A stretch of DNA of 64,000 nucleotides from Pagrus major. Taxonomy: Eukaryota; Chordata; Actinopteri; Spariformes; Sparidae. The DNA lies in assembly GCF_040436345.1 (NCBI RefSeq), contig NC_133230.1:18424197-18488196 (forward strand), in the 5' to 3' direction. Each line of letters opens with the position of its first letter. Position 1 is the first letter of the stretch. A model generated the notes under the pieces. It was not told the DNA's origin, ran no database searches, and worked only from the letters and a program-made list of their open reading frames with translations. This document shows positions 26,701-39,217 of the stretch, one piece after another. The translations under genes and the position numbers were made by a program.

Positions 26701-26856
26701 GCAGGCGGTTGAACCAACACTGTGCCTCTGGATGGTGCTTAAAGTTTAGTCCTGCAACCTGTATGACTACTGGACTCGAGATCAAGTCCGATATCAGAGG
26801 ACAATATACCAAAACATTTTTATTTAGGGAGCTACAGTGTGACAAATATAAGACGA
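20767..26856. other. Gene-poor stretch, no gene recognised
   Basis: No coding gene is supported. A (GT)n run is present at 24362-24378. About 25230-25300 contains a segment (TTTATGTTTGCATGTCGGCT onward) resembling the repeat noted near 14300. Longer ORFs, for example 21673-21963 and 25083-25457, show no recognisable domain. Confidence 0.5.
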
Positions 26857-27465
26857 AGACCATATTCACATGGCGGCACGCTCAGGGTGGGAAGCTTGAA
26901 TGCTGCGATTTTCTAGGCCGCATAAACGTAGGGAATCTGACAAAATGTTACCATTTCTCCGCTTCCCAATTGGTCGGCAGCTGATAAGATGATGGATAGT
27001 GAAAATCTAGAGCGACATCGGGCCATATTTCAAGGTAAAAACAACATATTTGATAACAATCAGCTACTGTTAGACAGCAGCTAATGTTAGCATTAAACCA
27101 CTTTCTATCTATACTGTTTCAAAAATATCAACACACCTCTCGGACACATATATTCGAGCCTGGAAGTGAAACACACTGGATTTAATCACACAGTAATGTA
27201 AGCTAGGAAGTGGTTCATTGCTAACAGTAGCTAATGGGCTATCAAATATGTTGTTTTACCTTGAAATATGGCCCAATCACCCTCCAGATTTCCACTATCT
27301 ATCATCTTTTCAGGTACTGATCAATCAGGAAGTGGTGAAATTAAAACAACTTGTCAGATTCCCTACATTGATAGGCCTGCAACCTGTCGCACAGTGGTGT
27401 GATATTTTAGCTTTCCACCCTGAGCGTGATGTCGGAGGAAAATGGCCACCGTTTGAATACGGTCT
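26857..27465. mobile_element. Foldback element with long imperfect inverted arms
   Basis: The left arm (from about 26857, with CGCTCAGGGTGGGAAGCT at 26880) is matched in inverse orientation by the right arm (AGCTTTCCACCCTGAGCG, ending near 27465). Shared inner landmarks are TAGGGAATCTGACAA, AAGATGAT(G/A)GATAGTG and GGGCCATATTTCAAGGTAAA. The arms are roughly 250 bp with visible substitutions and an extra block of about 18 bp in the right arm. The structure fits a non-autonomous DNA transposon. No transposase reading frame was seen. Confidence 0.8.
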
Positions 27466-30032
27466 ATTCAGCTCAGTCTTGTTCATTCAACTTTAATCTC
27501 TGAGGCTGTCAAAGGCTGATCTTGTGCACAGAGTTTTTTATCCTGGCCAGGGTTGATAGCCAAAGCTACAGGGCTGTAAGTCTCCAGCCCCCTGCCCAAC
27601 CTGTAAACTCCTGATGTAAACTAGGTCGGTGCAAAGAGAGAGGTGCTGCTGGGAGCATTGAATTATTCAGCCCAGTCCGCTGAGCTCTGATAACACAAGC
27701 AGAACAACAGCAGCGCGGAGCTCTGTGCAAGACAGCCGGAGAGGCAAAATCAGTTCATATGGGCAATACATCGCACCCTGTTTGGAGTGAGTTAGCTTCT
27801 CTCTCTCTTTTTTTTTACATCCGAGAAATGGCTGAGCATTTTTCGGGGTTACATGGGCTCAGGAAGGACTAACGTGCTTTAAAAAAGGAGCATTTTTGTG
27901 GGGCAGTTTCTTAAAAAATCTTTATGCAGTACAGATATTGTCATATTTCATCACGCATACAGTTTAATTGGTGTGACATTACAAGCTTTCCTCCAGATTT
28001 TCAGATAAGAAAATGTCATCAAGTGAAGAAATGCTGAAATCTCAATCCCCTCCTGCTTGCCCCTCATCTAAACCCCATCGTAAGCCATTTTGATCAGCAT
28101 AACCTGCCGTATGTCAGAGTATGTTTACCGCTTTTCTATTATATGCAGAGGTTGTTAACTTTTACAACCTCTTTTGAATGACGGGGGAAGTGCATACGTC
28201 TTCACAAAAAACTGTTGAGGAAATCTCCTTTTTTTCCCCCCATCACGGGCTTTCTGCCGTGTCTGCCAGATCCAAGTGAATTAGATGCGAACGCAGACGT
28301 GCTCATAAATCTTACAAACACTGAGGTAACGTGTTTCAGACTTGCTTACCAGGTGTAATTTGTCAAGAATGGGTAACTCTATTCCGCACAAAGCGCAGCC
28401 TTCTGCTTCAATAGTTCACCACAGCCGTTGGGGTTTGTTGTTCACTGTGGCATCACTACATCAGGCCACGCCAGAGTTGTTATCAGGACTTAGACAAGAC
28501 AAAGCAGGGTGTCTAATTCATAACCTATATCACACTAACAATGATGCTTAGGATATTCCCAGTCTTCCAGCTCTAAATTGTAACCAGAAAACAGTGGTAG
28601 AACTAAGGTTATATTCACTCAATTACTTAACTTAAAGGGACAGTTCGCCCAATAAACGTAAATTCAGTCATTATCTACTCATCCCATGCCGATTCAAAGT
28701 CGGGTGAAGTTACATTGTAAGGAGTCTCACAGCCTGAGGAAAGAAGCTGCTCCGTCTGGTGGTTTGGCAACGTATACTTCTGTATCTTTTGCCAGATGGC
28801 AGCAGGGTGAGCACACTGTGGCTGGGATGGGTGTTGTCTGGAGGTGATTCAAGTTTCCAGGAGCACTGATATCCCAAATTGATTTGAAAAAAACCTCTTT
28901 TTTTCAATCAAGTGTCAATCTGGAGGTGAACCAAAAGCTTGTTACCTCATACAACTCTGTCATTTTATAGTCTCTACACAAAGCAAGTGACGCACTAGAT
29001 ATCTGTATAAATTGTGTCCAATCTGAGTGTATAAGCGTGCCAGCTTCTCAATAATGTTGAAACTGTAAAGAAAATCAGTCTTATAGAGGCTGCAAATGAC
29101 AATGAGGTCTTCCAGTCGACTTAAACTGCATGTTAATTAGGGGAAACATTTAGCCAATAATGCTGCTCTAATCACACTCGAGTAGATTCCCTCCCCAGAG
29201 TCTGATCTGTAAGCATGAGACGCTGCAGAGGGAACAGAGGATAACGTCACTCTAGACGGGGAATTACCTCAACGCATCCACATGCTGCCTCCTGATAGTA
29301 AAGGTTTATGTGTGATGTTAACAGTGTCACAAAACAGTGTCGAGATTACTTTGTCTTTGTTCCAGAAGAGTGATCAAGACGCAAGATGGTGTTCTCGCGC
29401 TGAGGTTCTTGTAAATACCTGGATCAACAAGAAAAGAAGACAGCATAGATTTCTCAACTGTTCAAGTTTGTTTTGATACCGTTAAATATATATAAGTTCA
29501 TGTTCTATCAACAGACTGCTCGCCAAGCCTGTAGGCTTGTTGCTAAACCTATCAAAATATCCATCCTGGCACAGCATAATACAAACATGCAGCAGGCTTC
29601 CAGCACAAACAGGCTGCTCATTTCTAGCTGTCAGACGTAGATTTTGTCAACTTAAATGAAATGTTGCTGGCAGATCATATCAGTTGTGGCTAAATATGTG
29701 TGTGATGGCTACATGCATTATATAATGCCAAAGAGTATGCATGTAATGTTATTTGGCTTTTAGTAGGACTAACTGCCTTGTAATGGTTGTATGCTATGAT
29801 GTGGTTTATTGTTCCATGAAGGGGTTTAGGGAACGGTCAATGAAGAATTTAGCACTCTGAAACTCGGCTAATCTGCTTCATGAAGACTGTGCGTGGGCGG
29901 CCTATTCAGAAGTGATCGACAGTGGACAGGAAACACGAACAAAAAAACCCACAACTGTCAGATTCTGATTCAAATGTTGCTAATTTCTGATTGGTGGACA
30001 GAAGTATGGGACATCACTCTTCTCCAGCTGAA
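27466..30032. other. Gene-poor stretch, no gene recognised
   Basis: No supported gene. About 28630-28710 (AAAGGGACAGTTCGCCCAAT, then TTCAGTCATTATCTACTCAT) resembles the end of a TIR element common in fish, cut off after about 80 bp and followed by unrelated sequence. This call rests on memory of the family. Confidence 0.5.
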
Positions 30033-30494
30033 CCCTATGGAGGACTGAAACTGCCAAAAATCAACTAAGAAATCAATTGAATAGCTCTATAAATAAGTTA
30101 ATATGCCATTAAAAGCACACAAAGAAACTCTTTATTTATTTCATTTGTTTTACAATGTGTTTATTTATTTTTTTACTTATGTATTTATTTATATTTCATC
30201 CTCCGAAATGCAAAGGGAAAAGGACAAAGGAACTCTTAAAATAAATACATAAATAAATATGATTAAAAATGAATTAATAAAATAAAACATTTGGAAATTA
30301 AATAAATAGGGGTTAGTATGAAGGTAAATAAACACAAATTAAAGCAGAAATATCAATTCATGTCACATTTTCTATATAAATGTATGCCTACATTTACTTT
30401 TAATATAATTTTGGGACATTTAATGGCCTATTGATTTATTTATTAAGCCATTTATTTATTTGTGATTTTGGCAGTGCCAGTCCTACATAGCCCT
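30033..30494. mobile_element. AT-rich MITE candidate with inverted ends
   Basis: The left end (CCCTATGGAGGACTGAAACT) and the inverse of the right end (GGCTATGTAGGACTGGCACT) are near-identical and are both followed by GCCAAAA(A)TCA. Inward of the ends, further inverse similarity is seen (ATATGCCATTAAA against ATAGGCCATTAAA). The interior is dominated by TTTATTTATT and AATAAATAAA on opposite halves, so the element could fold back on itself. No coding sequence. Confidence 0.7.
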
Positions 30495-32395
30495 CTTCAG
30501 ACGAGTGACAAAACCTTGATAAAAAACAGATGGGTGAGAACGTGTAGAGTAGCACTCAGCTCTCTACAGAGTACACACTGCACAGAGTAGAGAGCTGAGT
30601 GAGAAAATATTTTTTCTGGACCTCTGAAGACAACATATTAATTGAAGTGGACGCTGATTTACCATTCTCCTCTGACTGACATTCAGGACTCTTCCTTTCA
30701 TTTATTAAACTTTATTTAGAAGCTGAAATTGAATTTAATTCCACTTTTACTTCACTTGAGAGTGCCGTTATAGTTTGCAATATACTTTATTGGGATAACA
30801 CCTTTAAGGGTTATAAAATTAAACAGCAGAAGGCTGTTTATGTTGCAGAGAGCTGCATTAGCAGAAGATGAAGCACAGTTTGAAAAAAATATGCTGCAGA
30901 TGAGTGAAAGTTTCTTTGCAGGCGGCCCTTGCAGGGATATCTAAAATGTGCATGATAATGGAGCTGAGGTACCTCCACCTCCTCCACACTTCTCTTCGTC
31001 TCTCTCTCAACACTCCCCCCTACTCACTCAACTCCCTCCCGCTATCTTTTTCTCTTTTTACTCAACTCTGGATCTTTCCTCCTCGCCCGCCCTCTCTGTC
31101 ACATTGGCTCTGGACTGTCATAGAAACAGCTTGTGATCCAAACCCCTCTCCTGTCCTCTGTCGTTACATAAATGCCACATACAGTTGGAGTCCTGAATCG
31201 TATTTTTAGACTTGCATAGACAGGGCCGATAATGATGTGAGCCATCAACAGTCCCATTATATAACATGGACAGGAGGGTGTGCACATGCATGGCACTTTT
31301 TTCAACAGCACACTATACTTTTTCCTATATCTGGCAGGCTTGCTTGAAGCCAGGTACAAGCATTCACATACACAGTAAACACTGAGCTGTGTTTCTGTAT
31401 GTCATGCAGTGCATCCATACTTGTTTTTTAGAGGATAATACACTGTGACTACTGATCTTTCTACAACCCACCACATGCTCTGCCACGTCTAGCACCTCTG
31501 CAACAAAGCCGAACGTGGATGTTACTTTGTTGTTCAGCGACCTGTGAAGGTTTTCTTATTTCACATCAGCTCAAAAGAAAGATTTGTTGCACAGAATCAT
31601 TGCAAAGTTTCTGCAAGAGGTTTCTCAATTTCTCTATTACATGATACAGTAATCCACATCCATTTTAGCAGGTCTTCAGGCACAAAATCCTTGACAAATC
31701 TGTTGACCCCCTGGTACGTTATCAATTAAACAGTAAGGTTTTAAGTGCAGCTGTCCATTCAGTGCCATCTGTGGCCTGTCAGCACCATGGACAGCATCAA
31801 ACTGGTGTTGCTTCCCGTTGCGGACCTTCTGTACTTTTTCCTCTGCCGTCAAAATGTTTTTGGAACAAAAATACCTTGGGAAGGAATCAGATCAAGTTTC
31901 ACATTCTCTGTGTTGTTCAGACAGCGAGTAAAAGAGAAAGGACAGGAAATTACTGACAACAACAGTTTGAGGTGCTGTTCACCAGCTTTTCTTGTGATGG
32001 CGGAAACAGTGTCTATACAGGTCTTACGCGGCCATATTTTTTGGAAACCATTGCATGTAAATTCCTTAAACATGAAGAAGATAAACAGGATCGTGTATTG
32101 TTATTAAAAGTTTGCTTTTGATTGCTACTTACCATGTTACCCACTGGGAAAAATCTACTGTAGCCACCAAGGAGGAAATAAAATGGATGAATAAATACTC
32201 CATTATTCCAGTGTTACAGAGAGAGTTTGCTGAGAGATGAGTTGCTTCGAGCACCAGCAGATACAGACATCAGCCCAAACAAAATTAAAACTCTAAGAGT
32301 CTACTGTGCTATTGTGATGCCACTGCTAAACAATACTTAGACCAACGTGTAAATGCAAGAAGAAGAAGAGAAGAAAGAGAAGAAGGAGAAGAGGG
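30495..32395. other. Gene-poor stretch, no gene recognised
   Basis: No supported gene. A pyrimidine-rich stretch lies at about 30970-31100 and a purine-rich AGAAG run at about 32357-32396. The overlapping ORFs at 31745-32107 show no family resemblance. Confidence 0.5.
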
Positions 32396-32675
32396 ATCTT
32401 TATTTATCACATACAGTCATACAATCTACAACATAGTGAACATGGCTCTCTGCATGCCAACGTATAGCGCCCGGGGACCAACTCCAGATCCAAGCCAGTG
32501 CTTTTGGTCAAGGGCACTGACCGGAGAATTAACCTGATGTACATTTTTCGATGTTGAGGGAAACCAAGAAGAACAAGCACAGGGAGAACATACAATCCCC
32601 ACACAGCTTGGATTTGAACCCAGGACCTTCCCTTCCTGCTGAAAGCTAACAGTGCTAACCTCTGCACCACCATGC
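32396..32675 (-). mobile_element. tRNA-derived SINE-like element
   Basis: Read on the minus strand, the head carries an RNA polymerase III A box (TGGTGCAGAGG, 32659-32669) and a B box (GGTTCAAATCC, 32610-32620) at tRNA-like spacing, followed by a body that includes ATTGTATGTTCTCCCTGTGC. It ends near a GATAAATAAAG tail. The GTGGTGCAGAGGTTAGCACT-type head is very common in fish genomes as far as I recall. The 115-codon ORF lying over it is an incidental translation of the repeat. Confidence 0.7.
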
Positions 32676-32931
32676 TATTAATAGGTTGATGTTTAACGAG
32701 TATGATGTTCATCTTAATTTTGCCTTTTAGCCATGCTAACATGGCTTTAAACACAAGGTACTGCTGAGGCTGATGGCAGTGTCATCAGTTTTGCAGGTAT
32801 TTGGTCATAAAGCAAAGTATTAGAAAAGTGGAAATATTGACTCGATGATGGTGCTTCAGGAAAAGTGAAGGAATCATCAAAGTTATGAAAGAAATGTGTC
32901 TACTAAATTTCATGGCCATCCTGTCATGGTT

Positions 32932-33307
32932 TGGGTTATCACTTCATCATTTCTGGTTTAATTTGGCAGATTATGTACTCTTTTGTCATGTGTCACTTTC
33001 CGCTGCCTGTCTTTGTCTGTTTTCCCGCCCTTTTTCCTGCTAAGCTGTGTTCCTCCCCTGCCTGCGTTCCCTCCACACCTGCCCTGCATCAGCCTCATTA
33101 GCCCTGACCTGTTCCAGGCTTTTTTACCAGCTTATCAGCTATCAGCAAGTTTGTATTAAGGTCCAGTCAGTAGTTCAGTCTTTGTCGAGTCATCTGTTGT
33201 GTTTGCCTGTTCCCGGTGTATACTTTGAATAAGACTTCATCCATCGATCCTCCTGCCTGCCACCTCCTGCATTTGGGCGAACGCTTTCTTCGATCTTCGA
33301 AAAGACA
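32932..33307 (+). mobile_element. Decayed LTR-like segment
   Basis: Starts TGTCATGGTTTGGG and ends near GAAAAGACA, with a pyrimidine-rich middle (CCCGCCCTTTTTCCTGC) and a weak polyadenylation-like GAATAAGA near 33225. It resembles the 3' region style of the solo LTR candidate at 11712-12206, but no clear target-site duplication flanks it. Limits are approximate. Confidence 0.4.
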
Positions 33308-36300
33308 GAGGATCAAAATCAAAACCAGTCGGATTGATTCTCCAAACTACTTCCAACACACCAGTAATAATGCACAAAGACACAAGTGATTCCAGAGAAA
33401 CCGGGTCTACTGTGTATTTACCTTGTGTATATTCTTTCTACATCAACACTGAAACCAGGACTTGACTGAGCTAATTCTTCCCCGCAACTTGCTCTAATCG
33501 ACATGACACACTGTCTGCCAGAGGAAGTGTCTCGAATAGCTTGGGAAACATTAAAAAAGTACTAAACAAAGGAGCGCCATTTAAAACTGTGTGGTGTGGA
33601 GGCAGAACCATGTTAGCACTAGCCTTGGAGCGAACAGGAGGTGTAAAACAGGCAACCAGAATATACATTCACGTCAGAAGTTTAGAGTTGATTAAATTAG
33701 AAGAAGAAAAAGTAACAATACGTGCGAGAAAATATGTATAGATTAAAGGCATATAGGCATAGGAGAAGTTAATCAAACAGAACTGAGCTGAATGGACCTG
33801 ACACTTCCAATCTGACACATTAGGATGCTGACGAACAAGCCAAGTATAATGCAAGAATTGATTACTGTGAGTTCCTTTCCAAATGAGGCTTCTTACCTAG
33901 TAGGTAATTAGAAGTGAGCAGATGCTGGTATTGAGTGCTTTGAGCGCCTGAGAGAGGCAGTAATTGTTTCCTGTTGATTACATGGCCTTTTGACAGAAAA
34001 ATGGGTCACTGCAGTAGTGACCACAGACCTTCCAGCATTAAGTGTTACAACAAACACAGAAGCAGAGGAAAGTAAGGCAGAAGTGAGTGGAAATCTATTT
34101 TCAATCTATATGCTGTGAACCTACAGAGAATTATCACCAGAATCTGCAGCTCCCCTGTATTAAGTAACTTTATCGTGATTTTTTCGCGTATTGTTTAGCT
34201 GGTCATCAGAAGCTCACTCTCGCCACTCTCATAGCATCAGTGAAAATGCTTTAAAAATGAACTGTTCACTACCTGCCCAGTAACAAATGGCTGACATAAA
34301 TGGTTAGCAACTAGCTGGTGAACATAGTGGAGCATTTACTACTTGAAGAAGCAGATATTTCCCTCAGGAGATGGTAGAGACCAAAAACAGAGCAAAAAGA
34401 GTGAATATTGGACTTACATTTATCAGGTGGCCAGAAACACAAAAAAACAAAACAAAAAAAAAACGCTACTAACATCTGTAGTAGTCACGGTTGTTTATCG
34501 GCTCCACCTCCCATCGATGCTATGACGCACGTTGAACTTAAGGTTGCTGGCTTGTTAATACTTTTAAATCCATCTCTGTTGAAGTAGGGTGCAAACATCA
34601 TCCAGTCTGTGCTGAGTTTGAGGGAGAGACTTAAGTAAAGTTAAAGATATTTTTACTTTTTAAATATCCAAAATGCGAGATTTCTTACTTCCTTAGCTAC
34701 TTCTATCATCAGCCTCCACATTTCCTCCTTGTCTTCTTGATTGCTAGTCTTCAATAGTTGTTCAGTCACTATTCAAAATACTGACAAAAAACAACATCCA
34801 TGCAGTATTTTTTTGGCTCAAAATAACCCTTGTATAAGGAGCTCTTTGTTTACTTTCCAGTGATCTCAACAGAACCTTCCACAGAAAATTAAACCAGGAA
34901 ATCAAAGTTATCAGATGCAGGGCGTCCTCCCACTGTCCTGTACGAGGACCCTTAAGTCTCCTAACTGGCAGGAATCTATGGGGGATCTACTGTGTGGGTT
35001 GTTTTCCTTGAATGCTGGCTCCATCTGCTGGTTTTACTCTTCACACTCCTCTCACCATGTGCTGCCATGGCAACGTGAACCAAATCATGAGATCAGAACG
35101 AAGGTCGATGCCTCATCTCGCCCTGAAAACTTCCAATGAGAAATATACTTGGTGTGTCGTTATTCATGTGTTGACTGGGAGTAAAAGGCTTGCAGTGAGC
35201 ACTGAAAAGGTTTCCCACAAACCTCCTCCAGAGGTCAGAAGTTCATCTCTGTGACGTACTTTCAACGTCAACACAACAGCAAAAGCCTTAATTTACATTT
35301 AGTAATCGAGCGGATTAAGAGGGATAGCTCAAAGATAAACAGGGCTGCCCCTGCTTCTTTGACTACAGTTGAACTCCTCTTGGCTGCGTTGACTGTTCCC
35401 CTGACAACCTTATGTCACCGTGTCAGAGTTACAATATCCCTCTGTCTCAGCTTTGCTCATCTGTTCAGTTGATTACATCTGTGCAGCGTCACGATGGATC
35501 TTCTGTCAGACTGCAAAGGAACAAGCTTTGGTTTCCTTTGTAGAAAATGAAGCCTCTATTACGTACGTTCAAAATACTTCCAGTAGCTGACATAAAGTTT
35601 GTAAAGCGAGAGGGAATATTAGCTGAAGTTGTATGCCGCCCACACACATTCACATGCACGTTAAACTCTACCTACCCCTAGCTGAGAAATGAAATATCTG
35701 AACAATACTCTGGTGGATTGCTGTGAAATTTGATTCAGACATTCCTGGCACCCAGAGGATGAATCCTAATGACTTTGGTTATCCCCTGACTTTTCCTTTA
35801 GGCGCCACCGGGAAGTTGACATTTGTGGTTTTGAGTGAAATGTCTCAACAAGTACTGGATGGCTTGCCATGAAATTTGGCTCGGACATTCATGTTCCCCT
35901 CAAGATGATTTCTGGATATTAGCTTCAGTGATCCCTTTGTTTTTCATCTTGCAACATCACCAGGTCAAAATTTCAGTCAAACAGGAAACCCTCCAGATGT
36001 AAAAAGTGTATATGTTGGTGTGTATTTCTTCTTGACCCTGTCATGTTCATGTTTGTGTACTTGGCGAGGGTAAGAGGCCCACACAGTTTTACTGGAATGC
36101 CTATCAGCGGGCAGCTGGCTTGTTAAATACTCTCTAGACATTTTGTTTCGACAGACATATGGCAGAAATGTTTCTTTGAGTCAAACATGACAACAACAGT
36201 TTTATTTGTTGCCCTTCAAATGGAGCCGTTGAGTCATGATAATTAAAATTTCTCACAAATGCTTTCCTGCTGTTGGGAGAAAACAAAGGGCATTTGTATT

Positions 36301-38050
36301 CATGACAGTGCAAAAGCAGCTCACAAACAGTCTCATAACAGTCCCAGCATCATATCAATTCGCATAGCCTCAGAGGATTCACAAAGCCAGCTTTTTTTTC
36401 CCAACCTTTTCCCTGCGTTGTAAGTCCCCGTCCATGGGAAGAGGAATATTCTTCAATCTGGGAAAAGTCAGAAAAACCACAGTTATGTAGCGAGCTGGGC
36501 TGTGGCCTCCGTCTTCTGGCAGATCCTCCCCCTCGTCTGGAAGCTGTTGAGTTCTTCTCCAGATGTGGCCGCCTGATCTTTTTAATGATACACTGGTGCA
36601 GAGAGAGAATAACAGAATAAGGGTGGAACAAGACAAACAAGACTCGGCAAGAAGCAGCCTTTGTGTACTTCTACTTTTGGGTAGAGTCTAAAATTAGGAC
36701 TTCGACTTTCACTTGAGTGGATTTTAATGGTGTCTTGGACTTTTGAAGAGGCAAGCACTAAAGTATACAGTTGTAAAAGTCTTGCACAATCAGGAGGATG
36801 TTCCAGTTTTGCTTAGAAGCTCTTTTCCCTTTAAGGCAAACCCAGAGAAGATGTTTTTCATAAAGAAAGGATGATTACATCTTTGGGCAGCATTAGTGAA
36901 ACAGAGAGGGACTGTTTAGTAAGAGGTACTCATGTAAAATGGTTATAATCAGGATCGTACAGCAGCATAGTGGCTGCCATGTTAGCAGAGACAGATCAGT
37001 GTCACATCATAGTGTGAAGGTTTGTTTTTCTAACAACATGATGATCACTGTATTGGTTATAACAATATAGTAGGGGAGACCAGACTAGCCAATTTGCTAT
37101 ATTATAAACTTCCATGTGTAATGGCAATCGACCTATTAGGCATGAGGATGTGTTGATTTTTACATGAGTAGTTTTCAGCTTAAGGATCCAATTTCAGTAA
37201 TGTTTAAGTGAAGGAACAATAGTGTTTATATCTTTCCTCAACATCTTAGACATGGTCTGTGAAGTATCAAAAAAGGAAAGCAAGAATTTCCTTGATGAGA
37301 CATCTGGGACTTGCAGGCTGATTCTTTTTTTCTCTCTCTCTCTCACATTCACAGCTTGGAAAATGCCAGTTGCTTCAACAGCAGGTGTCTTTGACTTGGT
37401 CATCCTCCAGAGAGAACAGGTTGCACAGCTGTCTGGCACACACATGTGTGCACACACCAGCAAGTAAAGAGAGAGAATGAGGCACTTAATGAAAGATAGC
37501 AAACAACACCTTCAGTCGGGTGAACCCTGGGTTCTTGCCGGACAGCTCTGGCAGGGAGATGCTGTCTTTTGTATGTGCAAGTGGACCAAACAAAAGCTCA
37601 GTGAGGAATCTCTGGGAAGCCCAAGCTGTCGGAAAGGAATGCCCCCCTCCCTCTGTCTCTCTTATGGCTCAGTGCTCGAGTCTTAATCAGTCACTGGAGG
37701 GGCTGGCTGTGCTGGGGGCCTCCTGGACCTGACGGGCTGACAGGAACTCACTCACTCCTGACCTCACGCGCCTCAATAAAATCTATTAGCTGAACACAAA
37801 CAGGTGAAAGGCGGGTCATTGTTGCTGATGTGATGCAGATAAATCAAACTAATTGGACCCTGTTAGCCTCTTTATGGTCATAGTGTCTAAGTCCTTATGT
37901 AATCTCTTGTGTGTAGGGGTTGTTGTTTTTCAGCTTTTTACAAGTACAAAATTGTCTAGACATCCTCTCCATACATGTATTAAGACATACAAATTCTCTC
38001 ATGTGTGTCTCACGTGGATTTTGTAGAAAAAAGTTTAAAAAATACACTGT
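33308..38050. other. Gene-poor stretch with dispersed repeats
   Basis: No gene is supported. Dispersed repeats are at 34380-34440 (same family as 5127-5190) and at 35690-35990. ORFs on both strands, for example 36350-36640 and 37194-37502, overlap each other and show no domain. Confidence 0.5.
35690..35990 (+). repeat. Two-part fish interspersed repeat
   Basis: Two diverged monomers follow each other. The first has TGGATTGCTGTGAAATTTGA and CAGACATTCCTGG; the second has TGGCTTGCCATGAAATTTGG and CGGACATTCATGTTCCCCTC, then a GATCCC...TTTTCATCTTGC stretch. The sequence matches my memory of a repeat very abundant in perch-like fish. A related inverse-oriented piece is at 15950-16052. Confidence 0.6.
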
Positions 38051-38406
38051 TTTAAAGGTGCAGTATGTAGTTTTGGGGAAGACATTTTAATCAGAAGAGA
38101 AAGATCTTCATTTTTTATTCCTAAACAAACTAAATAAACAAACTCTCTTTGTTTTCATGACTGAATAAACTGGATAAACAAACTGACATTAAAGGACAAC
38201 ACAACTTCATACTGGTTTACTGTGCTTACATTTGGCGGACCCTGCCACCTTTCTAACTTCAAGAGTTTTCTCCGGAGCTTATTTTCCTCTGAGAACAGCT
38301 TATTTATTCAGTTATGAAAAAAAAAGATATTTCTGAGTTTGTATTACTATATTATTAATATTGTAAATATAAAATTCTGACCAATACTGCATAGTGCACC
38401 TTCAAA
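38051..38406. mobile_element. MITE candidate with short TIRs
   Basis: The left end TTTAAAGGTGCAGTATG is matched by the inverse of the right end (TTTGAAGGTGCACTATG). The 356-bp interior has no coding potential. The AAGGTGCAGTATGTAG end is one I recall from many fish loci. The element lies about 0.8 kb upstream of the cystin-like start codon. Confidence 0.65.
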
Positions 38407-39217
38407 TTCCTTAAAATGGCACCTCTTTCTTCATTCTCATTTAAAAAATGTAGAATATATGATGATCCAAAAACTTTATATGTCTCGAGTTTAACTCCTA
38501 CTTAAGGGTATGTGCACTGGATGCTGACTATTGGACCAGGATCGGATTACAAACTATTTGCAATGTCACCAAACATGCTCTCAAACTCAGATTTCCAATG
38601 CGCACTGGGGAACTTTACGCTTTCAGGAATGAATGTGGAAAGAAAAGCCTCCTGGTGTCCAACTCTGCACATGCACCATGCTACACAGTGAAGCTCAAAG
38701 ATTCAGGAACAAGAAGAAAAACACACTTTTGACTGGAGGAGGGGACTGAATTCTGGAGCCAGATGCTCTGAAGTAAAACTAGATGTTATTTTTGTCCAGT
38801 AGAAATAATGGAAACATAAAGGGTTTGTGTTTCCCTCTATACGAAGGCGGAGTTTTCTCCCTGGGGTCCTGAGCCAAACTGGTGTTATGTAACGGATACT
38901 TCTCATCCTGATGTGGAGTCACCCGAAAGTTTACAGGCGGCGACTCAAGCCCGGCCCGTGAACATGGAAAATGCGATCATTTCAGCGGTGCGTCTGCAGA
39001 TCAGATCAAGCGGATCATTTTTAGAGAAAAGTGGCCTTCAGAGCTGATTTCTAGCCAAAGTACTGCCTCACGACCGTAAAACTAATTGAAAACTGACCTT
39101 AAACGTTGCCAAGGATCAAGTCTTTGTTGGTTAATGTTCAACTCTGGCTGCTCTCGGTGCGCCTGGAGAGGAATCTGGAAATGTGAGTTGAGATTTTGAA
39201 AGCAGCCAGACGGAGAC
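38407..39217 (+). promoter_or_regulatory. 5' flank of cys1-like gene
   Basis: Between the MITE and the ATG at 39218 there is no other gene. Sequence near 38930-39010 becomes richer in CpG (GGCGGCGACTCAAGCCCGGC), as expected near a vertebrate promoter, but no TATA box or start site can be fixed. The ATG is preceded by GACGGAGAC, a reasonable initiation context with a purine at -3. Confidence 0.4.

Noticed and set aside
32407-32754. 115-codon minus-strand ORF
   Set aside because: It is the translation of a tRNA-headed SINE-like repeat.
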